This document shows, piece by piece, positions 41,828-50,590 of a stretch of DNA of 64,000 nucleotides. The notes beneath the pieces were generated by a model. That model searched no databases. It had not been told where the DNA came from and saw only the letters and a list, made by a program, of their open reading frames with translations. How positions within the stretch are numbered: the stretch's first letter is position 1; every line of letters begins with the position of its first letter. Source of the stretch: Embleya scabrispora (lineage in GTDB: Bacteria > Actinomycetota > Actinomycetes > Streptomycetales > Streptomycetaceae); the NCBI RefSeq assembly GCF_002024165.1, contig NZ_MWQN01000002.1, positions 124,001 to 188,000 of the forward strand. The letters are read 5' to 3'. The position numbers were made by a program, and so were the translations under genes.

Positions 41828-43221
41828 GCACCATCGACCTGCCGGCGCTGGCCGCGGCTCCGGCCGCGCCGATCACCTCGGCCGGACACGCCCAACTGGG
41901 CCTCGCCGTCCTGGTCGGCATCGGCGTCATCGTCCTGCTGATCGGCAGCCTCAAGCTGCACGCCTTCCTCGCCCTCACCATCGGCTCGCTCGTCCTCGGC
42001 GCGGTCGCCGCCGCGCCGATGGACAAGACGATCACGAGCTTCACCTCCGGGCTCGGCTCCACCGTCGCGGGCGTGGGCGTACTGATCGCGCTCGGCGCGA
42101 TCCTGGGCAAACTCCTCGCCGACTCCGGCGGCGCCGACCAGATCGTGGACACCATCCTGGCCAGGGCGAGCGATCGCACCATGCCGTGGGCGATGGCGCT
42201 GATCGCGGGCATCATCGGGCTGCCGCTGTTCTTCGAGGTCGGCGTGGTCCTGCTGATCCCGGTGGTGCTGCTCGTGGCCAAGCGCGGCAACCACTCGCTG
42301 ATGCGGGTCGGCATCCCCGCCCTGGCCGGCCTGTCCGTCATGCACGGCCTGGTCCCGCCGCACCCCGGGCCGCTCGCCGCGATCGACGCGATCGACGCCG
42401 ACCTGGGCGTGGTGCTCGCGCTCGGCGTGGTGGTCGCCATCCCGACGCTGGCCATCGCCGGCCCGCTGTTCGGCCGCTACGCCGCCCGCTGGGTGGACAT
42501 CGCGCCGCCCGAGCAGTTGACCCCGGAGCGGCCCTCGGAGGAGTTGGAGCGCCGGCCGAGCTTCGCCGCCACCGTGTCCACCGTGCTGTTGCCCGTCGTG
42601 CTGATGCTCGGCAAGGCCCTGGTCGACATCGTCGTGGACGATCCCGCCGACCGGGTCCAGCGGGTCGCCGACGTGGTCGGCTCGCCGCTGATCGCGCTGC
42701 TGTCCGCGGTGCTCGTGGCGATGTTCACCCTCGGCCGGGCGGCCGGATTCCGCCGCGACCGGCTCGCGACCACCGTCGAGAAGGCACTGCTGCCGATCGC
42801 CGGGATCCTGCTCATCGTGGGCGCGGGCGGCGGCTTCAAGCAGACCCTGGTCGACGTCGGCGTGGGCCGGATGATCCTGGACATCTCCGAGGACTGGTCC
42901 ATCTCGCCGCTGCTGCTGGCCTGGCTGATCGCGGTCGCCATCCGCCTGGCCACCGGATCCGCGACGGTGGCCACCATCTCGGCGGCCGGCCTGGTGGCAC
43001 CGCTGGCGGCGGACATGAGCACGACGCACACCGCCCTGCTCGTCCTGGCCGTGGGCGCCGGGTCGCTGTTCTTCAGCCACCTCAACGACGCCGGATTCTG
43101 GTTGGTCAAGGAGTACTTCGGGATGAGTGTCGGTCAGACGATCAAGACCTGGTCGCTGATGGAGACGATCATCTCGGTGGTCGGGGGCGGCTTCGTACTG
43201 CTGTTGTCGCTGGTGTTGTAG
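41824..43221 (+). CDS. gntP: Gluconate:H+ symporter (GntP family)
   Basis: 465 residues, about 12 transmembrane helices. Typical GntP segments: LIALGAILGKLLADSGGADQ, GIIGLPLFFEVGVVLLIPVV, GLVPPHPGPLAAI and LATGSATVATISAAG. Imports gluconate with protons for the upstream kinase. Together with gntR and gntK it is a complete gluconate use module. Confidence 0.95.
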   Translation: MSTIDLPALAAAPAAPITSAGHAQLGLAVLVGIGVIVLLIGSLKLHAFLALTIGSLVLGAVAAAPMDKTITSFTSGLGSTVAGVGVLIALGAILGKLLADSGGADQIVDTILARASDRTMPWAMALIAGIIGLPLFFEVGVVLLIPVVLLVAKRGNHSLMRVGIPALAGLSVMHGLVPPHPGPLAAIDAIDADLGVVLALGVVVAIPTLAIAGPLFGRYAARWVDIAPPEQLTPERPSEELERRPSFAATVSTVLLPVVLMLGKALVDIVVDDPADRVQRVADVVGSPLIALLSAVLVAMFTLGRAAGFRRDRLATTVEKALLPIAGILLIVGAGGGFKQTLVDVGVGRMILDISEDWSISPLLLAWLIAVAIRLATGSATVATISAAGLVAPLAADMSTTHTALLVLAVGAGSLFFSHLNDAGFWLVKEYFGMSVGQTIKTWSLMETIISVVGGGFVLLLSLVL

Positions 43222-43241
43222 CCGGCGGCATAACCTGCCAA

Positions 43242-43253
43242 AGGTCTGGACCA
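43242..43253. promoter_or_regulatory. Second DasR/chitinase-type box
   Basis: AGGTCTGGACCA, read on the other strand, is TGGTCCAGACCT, identical to the chitinase-promoter repeat unit. It lies between gntP and the TetR-like gene, 74 bp upstream of the latter. Confidence 0.55.
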
Positions 43254-43326
43254 ATCGCTCGATGGGCGCCGCCGCGCCCGGCTCCGGGTCCGCCACAATC
43301 GCCCGGTCAGGCCGTAGGCTGCCGGT

Positions 43327-43935
43327 ATGTCGGGTCCCCGGGATGCAGCTCGTGACGAGGACCGGGTGCGCGCCGCCGCCTTCCGGCTGGTGGTCGCGGG
43401 CGGCGGCGCGGCGGTCGCGCCCGAACTGGTGGCCGCCGAACTCGAACCCCCCGTGGCCGACCTCGGCCTCGCCGACGCCGACGACGTCCTGCTCGCCGCC
43501 GTGCACTGGTCGCACCGACGCATCGCCCGGCGCTTCTTCGACCTGACCGCCGGCCGCTTCGGCCTGGCCGCGCTGCGCGAGGGACTGGCCGATCTGCTCC
43601 CGCTCGACGCGGACCGGGTCGACGAAACCGTCCTGGAACTGGCCGTCTGGCACCGGGCCCGGGTCTGCGCCAAGGTCGCCGAGAACAACCGGCGCGAACG
43701 CGGGGACCTGAGCGTGATCGTGCGCGGCGTGCTGGCCGACGCCCGCGACGACGGCGAACTCGTCGACGGCGTCGACGTGGACACCGCCGCCGCCGGCCTG
43801 CTCGCGCTGATCGACGGATTGAGCGTGCACGTCCTGCTCTACCCCGAGCGCATGTCGGCCGAGACCGCCGCCCGTACGCTCACCGCCGAACTGGACCGCA
43901 TCACCCGTCCCGCCCCGCCCGCCGAGGGCCGCTGA
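43327..43935 (+). CDS. TetR-like protein with degenerate DNA-binding domain
   Basis: 202 residues. The C-terminal 130 residues fit a TetR ligand domain (ALREGLADLLPLDADRVDET ... AAGLLALIDGLSVHVLLYPE). The N-terminus aligns with the usual TetR helices 1 and 4 (VRAAAFRLVVAGGGAAV; ADDVLLAAVHW), but the helix-turn-helix core (normally like RVAAELGVSPGALYRHF) is replaced by VAAELEPPVADLGLA, missing the recognition helix. Likely a small-molecule-binding or partner protein rather than a classical repressor. A DasR-like box lies upstream. Confidence 0.65.
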   Translation: MSGPRDAARDEDRVRAAAFRLVVAGGGAAVAPELVAAELEPPVADLGLADADDVLLAAVHWSHRRIARRFFDLTAGRFGLAALREGLADLLPLDADRVDETVLELAVWHRARVCAKVAENNRRERGDLSVIVRGVLADARDDGELVDGVDVDTAAAGLLALIDGLSVHVLLYPERMSAETAARTLTAELDRITRPAPPAEGR

Positions 43936-44002
43936 ACAGCCGGGTGCGCCGGCGCCGGAAATCCAGGTGAACGAGGGGCGCCGGGTCGGCTAGCTTCCGG
44001 GC

Positions 44003-45724
44003 ATGGTCAATCCGGAGAAGCTGCTCATCGAGCGGCTGGCCCCGGCGTTCGCACAGGTCGCGGGGACACCCGTCGATCCGTCGATTCGCCGCGGCCGGCA
44101 CGCGGACTTCCAGTGCGACGGGGCCCTGGGTCTGGGTCGACGACTGAGCCGCGACGCGCGTGAGGTCGCGGCCGACGTACTCCGGCGGGCCCGACTCGAC
44201 GACCTGTGCCCGACGGCCCGCGTCGCCGGACCCGGCTTCATCGAACTCGACCTCGACCCCGTCCGACTCGGCACACTGCTCGCCGGCATCGCCGCCGATC
44301 CCCGGCTCGGCGTGCCCCGTACCGACCGCCCCGAGACCGTCCTCGTCGACTACTCCGGCCCCAACACCGCCAAGGAGATGCACGTCGGCCACCTGCGCTC
44401 GACCATCATCGGCGACGCGGCAGTGCGGATCCTGGAGTGGCAGGGCCACACCGTGCTCCGGCGCAACCATCTCGGCGACTGGGGCACCCCGTTCGGCATG
44501 CTCATCGAGCACCTGCTCGACGTCGGCGAGGCCGAGGCCGCGCACGAGTTGTCGGTCGGCGACCTGACCGGCTTCTACCAGTCCGCCCGCCGCGCGTTCG
44601 ACGCCGACGAGGCGTTCCGGGAGCGCTCGCGCAAGCGGGTGGTCGCACTCCAGGCGGGCGACCCGACGACGCTGCGTCTGTGGCACGTGCTGGTCGCCGG
44701 GTCCAAGGCGTACTTCACCGCCGTCTACACCCGTCTGGGCGTGCGGCTCACCGAGGAGGACTTCTTCGGCGAGAGCCACTACAACGACCGACTCCCTTCC
44801 GTGCTCGCGGAGTTGGCCGAGGCCGGGCTGTTGCGTGAGAGCGGGGGCGCGCAGTGTGTCTTCCCCGACGGCTTCACCAACCGCGAGGGCGAGCCGCTGC
44901 CGCTGATCGTGCGCAAGAGCGACGGCGGCTTCAACTACGCCGCCACCGACCTGGCCGCCCTTCGGCAGCGCGTGCGCGAGGCGGGCGCGACCCGGCTGCT
45001 GTACGTGATCGGCGCGCCGCAGCGCGAGCACCTGGAGATGGTCTTCGCGACCGCGCGGTCCATGGGCTGGCTCGCCTCGCCCACTCGGGTCGAACACGTC
45101 GACTTCGGCTACGTGTTGGGCGACGACGGCCGGATCCTGCGGACCCGGGCGGGCGCGTCGATCAAGCTGGGGGACCTGCTCGACGAGGCGGTGACCCGGG
45201 CGCGAGCGGTGATCGCCGGGAGCCCGGACCTGGACGCGGACACCCGGGCGGCGGTGGCCCGCGCGGTGGGCATCGGCGCGGTCAAGTACGGCGATCTGTC
45301 GGCGGATCGGCGCAAGGACTACCGCTTCGACTACGACCGTATGCTCGCCTTCGACGGCAACACCGCGCCGTATCTCCAATACGCCCGGGTCCGGAGCCTG
45401 TCGATCCTGCGCCGAGCCGGCGTCGAGACGCCGGGCGTCGGCGTCGTCCCGATCCTGGGCGAGCCGGCCGAGCGGGAGTTGGCCCTGCGCCTGCTCGCGC
45501 TTCCCGAGGTGATCCAGGAGGTGGGCGCGTCACTGGAGTTCCACCGGCTCACACGGTACCTGTTCGGCCTGGCCGGCGCGTTCACCACGTTCTTCGAAAG
45601 GTGTCCGGTACTGCGCGCGGACTCCGGGATCCGCGACTCCCGGCTGGCCCTGTGCGACCTCACCGCCCGCACCCTGGCCCTCGGTCTGGACCTGCTCGGC
45701 ATCGAGGCGCCCGACCGGATGTAG
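44003..45724 (+). CDS. argS: Arginyl-tRNA synthetase
   Basis: 573 residues. N-terminal additional domain (RRGRHADFQCDGALGLGRRL), HIGH motif as HVGHLRST (127-134), Rossmann fold, the second class I motif region in the form TRAGASIKLGDLLDEA (ArgRS often lacks a true KMSK), and a helical anticodon-binding C-terminus ending LGLDLLGIEAPDRM. It charges tRNA-Arg. A monocistronic copy in an accessory region; it could be the only ArgRS or a second, resistance-type copy, which the window cannot decide. Confidence 0.95.
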   Translation: MVNPEKLLIERLAPAFAQVAGTPVDPSIRRGRHADFQCDGALGLGRRLSRDAREVAADVLRRARLDDLCPTARVAGPGFIELDLDPVRLGTLLAGIAADPRLGVPRTDRPETVLVDYSGPNTAKEMHVGHLRSTIIGDAAVRILEWQGHTVLRRNHLGDWGTPFGMLIEHLLDVGEAEAAHELSVGDLTGFYQSARRAFDADEAFRERSRKRVVALQAGDPTTLRLWHVLVAGSKAYFTAVYTRLGVRLTEEDFFGESHYNDRLPSVLAELAEAGLLRESGGAQCVFPDGFTNREGEPLPLIVRKSDGGFNYAATDLAALRQRVREAGATRLLYVIGAPQREHLEMVFATARSMGWLASPTRVEHVDFGYVLGDDGRILRTRAGASIKLGDLLDEAVTRARAVIAGSPDLDADTRAAVARAVGIGAVKYGDLSADRRKDYRFDYDRMLAFDGNTAPYLQYARVRSLSILRRAGVETPGVGVVPILGEPAERELALRLLALPEVIQEVGASLEFHRLTRYLFGLAGAFTTFFERCPVLRADSGIRDSRLALCDLTARTLALGLDLLGIEAPDRM

Positions 45725-45739
45725 CGCACGCAGCGCGAA

Positions 45740-45804
45740 AGGGCCTTCCCGGCAGGGGAGTCGGCGGGGGTGGAGACCCGACTCACCGACGCCGGGAAGG
45801 CCCT
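45740..45804. terminator. Long stem-loop between argS and the convergent gene
   Basis: Outer stem AGGGCCTTCCCGGC (45740-45753) pairs perfectly with GCCGGGAAGGCCCT (45791-45804). An inner stem GAGTCGG/CCGACTC adds to it. Suited to terminate both argS and the leftward gene at 45844. Confidence 0.8.
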
Positions 45805-45843
45805 GCTCACGCCGCCGGCAACCGCACCGGCGTCGGCCCGGGT

Positions 45844-46662
45844 TCAGGAACGGCGCCGCCGCACCCGCACCACGGCGCCGCCCACACCCGCCACGCCGAG
45901 CAACCCGGCCGCGGCGAACGCGGTGGGCGCCACGCCGAACGGGTCGCCGCCGGCACCGGACCGCCCCGCGCCCGGGTCGGTGGGCCCGAAGCCGCCCGCC
46001 AACCCCTTCGCGTCGTAGCCGGACCCGGGCAACTTGTCGGCGTACGCCCGGTGTACCCGCCGCTGGTAGGCCGCGACGGTGGTCCCGCCCGCGCCGATCG
46101 CGTGCTCGGCGTCGGCGTTGAGCGGCGACACCCGGTCGCCGGCCTGTACGTACCAGGCGTTGATCTGCGGCTCGCGGAAGACCACCCCGCCGGGCGCCAA
46201 CCGTGCCCCGGCGGCGACGTAGCGGGCCTCGTCGTCACCCTCGGCGATGTTGACCACCTGCGGGCCCTGCGCGGTGTCGGCCGTCCAGACCGACGCCCGG
46301 CGGCCGTCCGCGGCGACCGCCGTGCCGGCCAGGAACTCCCGCCGGGCGATCGGTACCGCCGTCGCGCCCGGTCGGGCCGCGACGAACTCCGGGGACAACG
46401 TGTACACGGCGACCACGTCGCCGTCGATCCTGGGTGCCGCGTTCGGCGCCGCGAGCGCGCCGTCCCGGGCGAAGAACCTGGCCAGCGTGTCCATCGTGCC
46501 CGGCGCGGCGACCGCGTCCCGGGCCGCGCCCACGCTCGCCGCGTCCGGCGCCGGCGGCGCGGGAACGGATGCGGCGTGCGCGGCCTGGGGGGTGAGCGTC
46601 AGGGTGAGCGCCGCGGCCAGGGTGCCGGCCGCGAACAGACGCTTGATGGGGCCTGTGGTCAT
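45844..46662 (-). CDS. Secreted, C-terminally anchored protein paired with the C70-like protease
   Basis: 272 residues: signal peptide (LFAAGTLAAALTLTLTPQAAHA, cleavage near 30), an outer domain with VVAVYTLSPEFVAARPG, PIARREFLAGTAVA and INAWYVQAGDRVSPLN, a Gly/Pro-rich spacer, then a C-terminal transmembrane helix (AFAAAGLLGVAGVGGAVV) and a basic tail RVRRRRS. This is the layout of a cell-surface protein. No family recognised. Its ATG lies 4 bp after the protease stop, so they form an operon. It may anchor, inhibit or be a substrate of the protease. Confidence 0.75.
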   Translation of the reverse strand: MTTGPIKRLFAAGTLAAALTLTLTPQAAHAASVPAPPAPDAASVGAARDAVAAPGTMDTLARFFARDGALAAPNAAPRIDGDVVAVYTLSPEFVAARPGATAVPIARREFLAGTAVAADGRRASVWTADTAQGPQVVNIAEGDDEARYVAAGARLAPGGVVFREPQINAWYVQAGDRVSPLNADAEHAIGAGGTTVAAYQRRVHRAYADKLPGSGYDAKGLAGGFGPTDPGAGRSGAGGDPFGVAPTAFAAAGLLGVAGVGGAVVRVRRRRS

Positions 46663-46666
46663 GGCG

Positions 46667-47341
46667 TCACGCTCCGATCCGGTAGAGCGAGTGGGTCCAG
46701 GAGAACTCGTTGTTGTCCACGTACCAGTTGTGCGACGCCCAGTTGTAGCGGGTGCTCGACGGCCACGGGTCGCCCCAGTAGACCCAGCTCTGCGCGGTGT
46801 CGTAGCCGTAGATCACGTGCATGTGCCCACCGCCGGACGACCATTGGATCCGGGTCTCGATCGGCCGGTTGGCGTTGATCTCGGTCTGTACGGTGCTGTA
46901 CTGGAGCCAGCCGTTCACATAGGAGCCGGAGTTGATCCCGGCCCAGCGCAGTGCGTTCTGCACGTTGCCCAGATTGGCCTGGGAGTTGGGGCATTCGGTG
47001 TTCTGCGATCGGCCGAATGCCGCGTTGCAGAACTGGTTCTGGTTGTAGCCGCGGCCGTACCAGGTCGCGATCGTGTTGCCGGCTCCCGCCCAGCACCAGT
47101 TGCTCTTCTGCTGGGCCTGCATGGTGATGTTCAGCCGCTTGGCGCCGAGCGCGACCGGCGCCGCGACGTCGGTCGCGACGGAGGCCGTGGCGGAGCCGGA
47201 GCCGGAGCCGGCGGCGGGGGCGGAGGCGGAGGCCGCCGACGGGACCGCGAACAATGCGGAGAGCAGGGCGACCACGGCGAGGGTCACCGCGGCACCGCGC
47301 CGACCGGACGCGGGGCCCGTACCTGGGGACGTTCGAGTCAT
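46667..47341 (-). CDS. Secreted papain-like cysteine protease (C70/AvrRpt2-like)
   Basis: 224 residues from ATG 47341 with GGAAGG upstream. Signal peptide (VTLAVVALLSALFAVPSAASA) followed by an Ala/Ser-rich propeptide. Catalytic Cys83 in KSNWCWAGAGNT, with Gln78 as oxyanion residue. His173 or His175 in GGGHMHVIYGYD, and Asp191 in VYWGDPWPSS complete the triad. The pattern fits papain-like C39_2/C70 proteases found in actinomycetes and the plant-pathogen effector AvrRpt2. Substrate unknown. Confidence 0.85.
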   Translation of the reverse strand: MTRTSPGTGPASGRRGAAVTLAVVALLSALFAVPSAASASAPAAGSGSGSATASVATDVAAPVALGAKRLNITMQAQQKSNWCWAGAGNTIATWYGRGYNQNQFCNAAFGRSQNTECPNSQANLGNVQNALRWAGINSGSYVNGWLQYSTVQTEINANRPIETRIQWSSGGGHMHVIYGYDTAQSWVYWGDPWPSSTRYNWASHNWYVDNNEFSWTHSLYRIGA

Positions 47342-47464
47342 GGCGTTCCTTCCGTAACGGAGGGACGGGGGGTGGAACGTGGCGCGCGTCCGGACGCTGC
47401 AAGGTGGAGCATCGGGTGTTGTCGCGGTGTCTTTCAAGACGCTTCAATGCGGGGTGAAGCGGTG

Positions 47465-47564
47465 GTGTGAACGCCTCGACCGGCGTGTGAACGACGTGCG
47501 ACCGGTCGACCGGGACACCTCGGCCGGGACCGCCGGCCCCGACCGGACGGCCGTGAACGTTCAC
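47465..47564. promoter_or_regulatory. GTGAACG box cluster upstream of a DNA-binding protein gene
   Basis: Two direct copies of GTGTGAACG start 20 bp apart (47465 and 47485), about two helical turns. A perfect palindrome GTGAACGTTCAC follows at 47553-47564, immediately before the ribosome site GGGAGG. It lies between a divergent protease operon and the regulator-like gene at 47579, which may bind it. Confidence 0.6.
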
Positions 47565-47578
47565 AAGGGAGGCGAGCG

Positions 47579-48514
47579 ATGTCGCGGACCGATACCCGAC
47601 CCGATCCGGTCGAGGCGGAACTGGCGAGGGCGTTGCGCGCGGGCCCGTTCCATCTGGCGCTGCGCGCGGCGCTGGCCGCGCGCGGACTTGCCCTGCACCG
47701 TGTGCAGCACCGGCTGGCCCAGCGCGGCGTACACGTCGGAGTCACCAGTCTCAGCTACTGGCAGCAGGGCGCCCGGCGCCCGCGGCGCGCCGAATCGTTG
47801 CGCGCCGTAAGGGCGTTGGAGGAGGTTCTGGAGTTGCCGCCGCGTGCGCTGACCAGGCTGCTCGAACCGCCGACCGGCGAGCGCACCGCGTCGCGGCCGT
47901 ACCGCGCGGTGGTCGAGGAGTCCGGCTCGCTGGGCCGGTTGCTCACCGATCTGGAGTCGCCGGCCGACGGCGGACTGCACACCGTCTGCCAGTTGGAGCG
48001 GGTCCGGGTCGGCCCGGCCCGCGAACTCCAGGGCCGTGCCTCGCAACACGTGGTGCGCGCACACCGCGACGGGGTGGACCGCTATCTCGCCATCCACGTC
48101 GGCGACCCGGGCTGCGCGCCCGAGCGGGTACGGGTGCGGGCGAACGAGAACTGCCGGGTGGGCCGGGTGCGGTGGAGCGCCGATTCGGCGGTCCTGGTCG
48201 CGGAGTTGTTGTTCGACGCGCGGCTGCGGGCCGGTGACACCTACGTGTTCGGCTACGGCTTCGAGGACGGCACGGGCGGACCGAGCAAGGAGTACACCCG
48301 CGGCTTCACCTTCCCCTGCGGGCAGTACGTCCTCCAGGTGCGCTTCGACCCCGCCGCACTGCCGGTGCACTGCCGCCGCTTCACGCAGAGCACGGCGACC
48401 GCACCGCGCACCGACCGACGCGACCTGACCCTGAACGGCCGCCACTGCATCGTCCATCTGGCCGAACAGGACGTCGGCCCGGGCCTGCTCGGCATCGGCT
48501 GGGACTGGACCTGA
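47579..48514 (+). CDS. Helix-turn-helix DNA-binding protein of actinomycete type
   Basis: 311 residues from ATG 47579 after GGGAGGCGAGCG. The N-terminal 90 residues are a Cro/XRE-like helix-turn-helix (LRAALAARGLALHRVQHRLA, GVTSLSYWQQGARRPRRAES, LEEVLELPPRALTRLL). The remaining 220 residues form a beta-rich domain of unknown function (VVRAHRDGVDRYLAIHVGDP; YVFGYGFEDGTGGPSKEYTR). The layout occurs in actinomycete regulators of unknown role. The GTGAACG boxes directly upstream suggest autoregulation and possibly control of the divergent protease pair. Confidence 0.75.
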   Translation: MSRTDTRPDPVEAELARALRAGPFHLALRAALAARGLALHRVQHRLAQRGVHVGVTSLSYWQQGARRPRRAESLRAVRALEEVLELPPRALTRLLEPPTGERTASRPYRAVVEESGSLGRLLTDLESPADGGLHTVCQLERVRVGPARELQGRASQHVVRAHRDGVDRYLAIHVGDPGCAPERVRVRANENCRVGRVRWSADSAVLVAELLFDARLRAGDTYVFGYGFEDGTGGPSKEYTRGFTFPCGQYVLQVRFDPAALPVHCRRFTQSTATAPRTDRRDLTLNGRHCIVHLAEQDVGPGLLGIGWDWT

Positions 48515-48544
48515 GCGGCGGCCGACCGCGACGGGCGGGCCCGT

Positions 48545-49495
48545 TCAGGTGAGCTTCAGGTCCGTGGTGATCCGGTCGGTGCGGACCAGTGCCTGTTCGG
48601 CGCGGACGTCGGTCATGAACACGAACGGCGGGATGATCGGCGGCAGTGGCAGGCCGTCGGCGGCGAAGTCGAGGCAGAGCAGGCCCTCGATACAGCCGTG
48701 CAGCCTGGTCAGGTAGATCCGCACGTGCCCGTCCAGGTCGAGGCGGGTGGTGTCGATCCGCATCCCCGGTCCGGCGCCGTCCCGGGTGGACAGCCGGTAG
48801 TCGCGCAGACGGGCCGAGTCCATGGTCAACACCAGTACGCGCAGCGGCCCGCGCGCGGTGTCGAGGGTGGTCACCCCGGCCAGGGCGAAGCCGACCGGGG
48901 CGAAGAAGCTCGCGGTGATCGTCGGGGGTGTGGCGCCGACGACGATCCGCTCGGCCGGCGGCGCGGCGGTGGTGCCGGTCGTGGTGGCGGCGGGCGCCAC
49001 CGCTCCGGCCCGGCTCTCGCCCGGGCCGAGGACGGACGCGACGAGCAGCAGGGGCAACAACACGGCCATCGCCGCCGTCTCCGCCTCTGCCGCCCGCTTC
49101 GCCTCCCGCACCCGGTTCGGCCGCCACGCGACGCCCATCGCGCTGCCGAGCACGCCGAGCAGCATGCCGAGCAGGAAGCCGCCGAGGTTGGCCGCCACGA
49201 ACGACGATATCGATACGATCATCGCGAAGATCCCGACGAAGTGCCGGTGTCGGGCCGCGAACCACATGAACAGCCCGGCGACGATCAGGATCACCCCGAT
49301 CGCCAGGCTCGCGATGCCGGCGATGCCCAGGCTGATCATCACCGGCAGCGGGGACAGCGGGACGGCCAGGATCTCCAGGCCGCCCGCGATCAGGTACATC
49401 CCGCTCCAGAACGGCCGGGTGCGCCGCCATCGGCGCACCACCCGCCGCTCGGCCCGAAACGGCAGGTACCGGTCCAACCTCGATCTGGGCTCCAT
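48545..49495 (-). CDS. DUF6114 membrane protein
   Basis: 316 residues from ATG 49495 after GGAGGA. Three to four transmembrane helices in the first 115 residues (MYLIAGGLEILAVPLSPLPV; LAIGVILIVAGLFMWFA; VGIFAMIVSISSFVAANLGG; LLGMLLGVLGSAMGV), then a longer extracellular region after VLLPLLLVASVLG. Found in actinomycetes next to DUF6230 proteins, as here (63-bp gap). Function unknown. Confidence 0.85.
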   Translation of the reverse strand: MEPRSRLDRYLPFRAERRVVRRWRRTRPFWSGMYLIAGGLEILAVPLSPLPVMISLGIAGIASLAIGVILIVAGLFMWFAARHRHFVGIFAMIVSISSFVAANLGGFLLGMLLGVLGSAMGVAWRPNRVREAKRAAEAETAAMAVLLPLLLVASVLGPGESRAGAVAPAATTTGTTAAPPAERIVVGATPPTITASFFAPVGFALAGVTTLDTARGPLRVLVLTMDSARLRDYRLSTRDGAGPGMRIDTTRLDLDGHVRIYLTRLHGCIEGLLCLDFAADGLPLPPIIPPFVFMTDVRAEQALVRTDRITTDLKLT

Positions 49496-49558
49496 GTCGT
49501 TGCGTCCTCCGGAGGTGACGTGCGAGCGCGAGCGGCGGCCGCGGCCGTGGAATCGGGA

Positions 49559-50215
49559 TCAGAAGCAGCCGGCGCCGTCGAGGCTCACCCCGACGCGCAG
49601 GCCCCGGAGGTTGAACGTGCCGCCGGTGGCCGACCACGCGTGCGATCGCACGCCGGCCACCGAGACGTCGCCCGCCTGGAGGCCGAACGTGCCGCGTTCG
49701 CCCTGCGCACCGGGCACCTTGTCCAGGGTGGACGCGTCGCGGCCGATCTCCACGGTGCCGAACTGCGCGTCGCCGACCAGGTCTTCGGCGCTGATGATCA
49801 GGTTCTTCGCGGTCACCGCGCCCGCGTCGCCGCCGGCGGTGAGCTTGAAGGTGATCGTCCCCAGCGGCGTCTTGACCTTGGCCGACTGGCAGATGTCGCT
49901 CAGCGTCGCGTCGCCGACGGCGAGCATGGAGACCGGGTGTCCCTTGCCGTCGAGTGAGGTATTGGTGCTCACGTAGGACGACAGGCCGGCGCTGCTCAGC
50001 TTGCCCGAACTCACCTGGAAACTGGTCCCGGACACCGCGAACGAGGCGGCCAGGGCGCCCTGTGCCATGGCCAGGGTGAGGACGCCGACCACGCCGAGAC
50101 CCACCGCGCCGAGCGCCGCCGCGCGCCGCCAACTCGTGCCGCCCTCGTCGGTCTGCGCCGAGGGGCCGCCCGTACCGAGGTCGAGTTCCGATGCCGAGCC
50201 GTTTCGTGCGGACAC
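49559..50215 (-). CDS. DUF6230 family exported protein
   Basis: 218 residues from GTG 50215 with GAGAGGGGA 5 nt upstream. A 33-residue cytoplasmic N-terminus, one transmembrane/signal helix (AAALGAVGLGVVGVLTLAMAQGALA) and a beta-rich outer domain (FAVSGTSFQVSSGKLSSAGL; TIFK-like strands; Cys in SDICQSAK and GAGCF that may pair). Coupled with the DUF6114 gene; the pair is conserved in Streptomycetaceae. Role unknown, perhaps in the cell envelope. Confidence 0.85.
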   Translation of the reverse strand: MSARNGSASELDLGTGGPSAQTDEGGTSWRRAAALGAVGLGVVGVLTLAMAQGALAASFAVSGTSFQVSSGKLSSAGLSSYVSTNTSLDGKGHPVSMLAVGDATLSDICQSAKVKTPLGTITFKLTAGGDAGAVTAKNLIISAEDLVGDAQFGTVEIGRDASTLDKVPGAQGERGTFGLQAGDVSVAGVRSHAWSATGGTFNLRGLRVGVSLDGAGCF

Positions 50216-50590
50216 TGTGTTCCCCTCTCGTGGGACCGGGCCGTTCACGAGTCGCCGAGACAACGCGTACGCACGCGAGTGGGCCGGGACGCGTCGCGGG
50301 TCATCGGGCGGGGCAAGCGGGGCGGGGCCGGATTTCGGTGCCGCGGGCGATGCCGTGGGACGCGGAGCGGAGCTGCCTTCGACGCTGTGCGTATATACCG
50401 TGCCGGGGCCGAGAGTAGGCGCTGTTTTGAATATAAGTCAACGGACTTTCGGGAACTTTCCGGCGTCGTCCACACGCGCCGAACGGGCCGCGCTCCGGGG
50501 TTCGGCGCGATCGGCGCAATACGCGGTGTCCGTTTTGTGCAGACCGGGTACTACCACCGATCTCCGATATCACGGCGAGAGAAGTGTGCG
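50216..50590. other. Divergent gap with AT-rich core
   Basis: 375 bp between the DUF6230 gene and a small rightward gene. The stretch 50390-50460 is clearly more AT-rich (TGTTTTGAATATAAGTCAACGG region) and probably holds promoters for both. No gene is supported. Confidence 0.5.

Noticed and set aside
44003-45724. Missing KMSK motif in argS as a sign of inactivity
   Set aside because: Many normal ArgRS enzymes lack a canonical KMSK. The TRAGASIKL block is the usual substitute.
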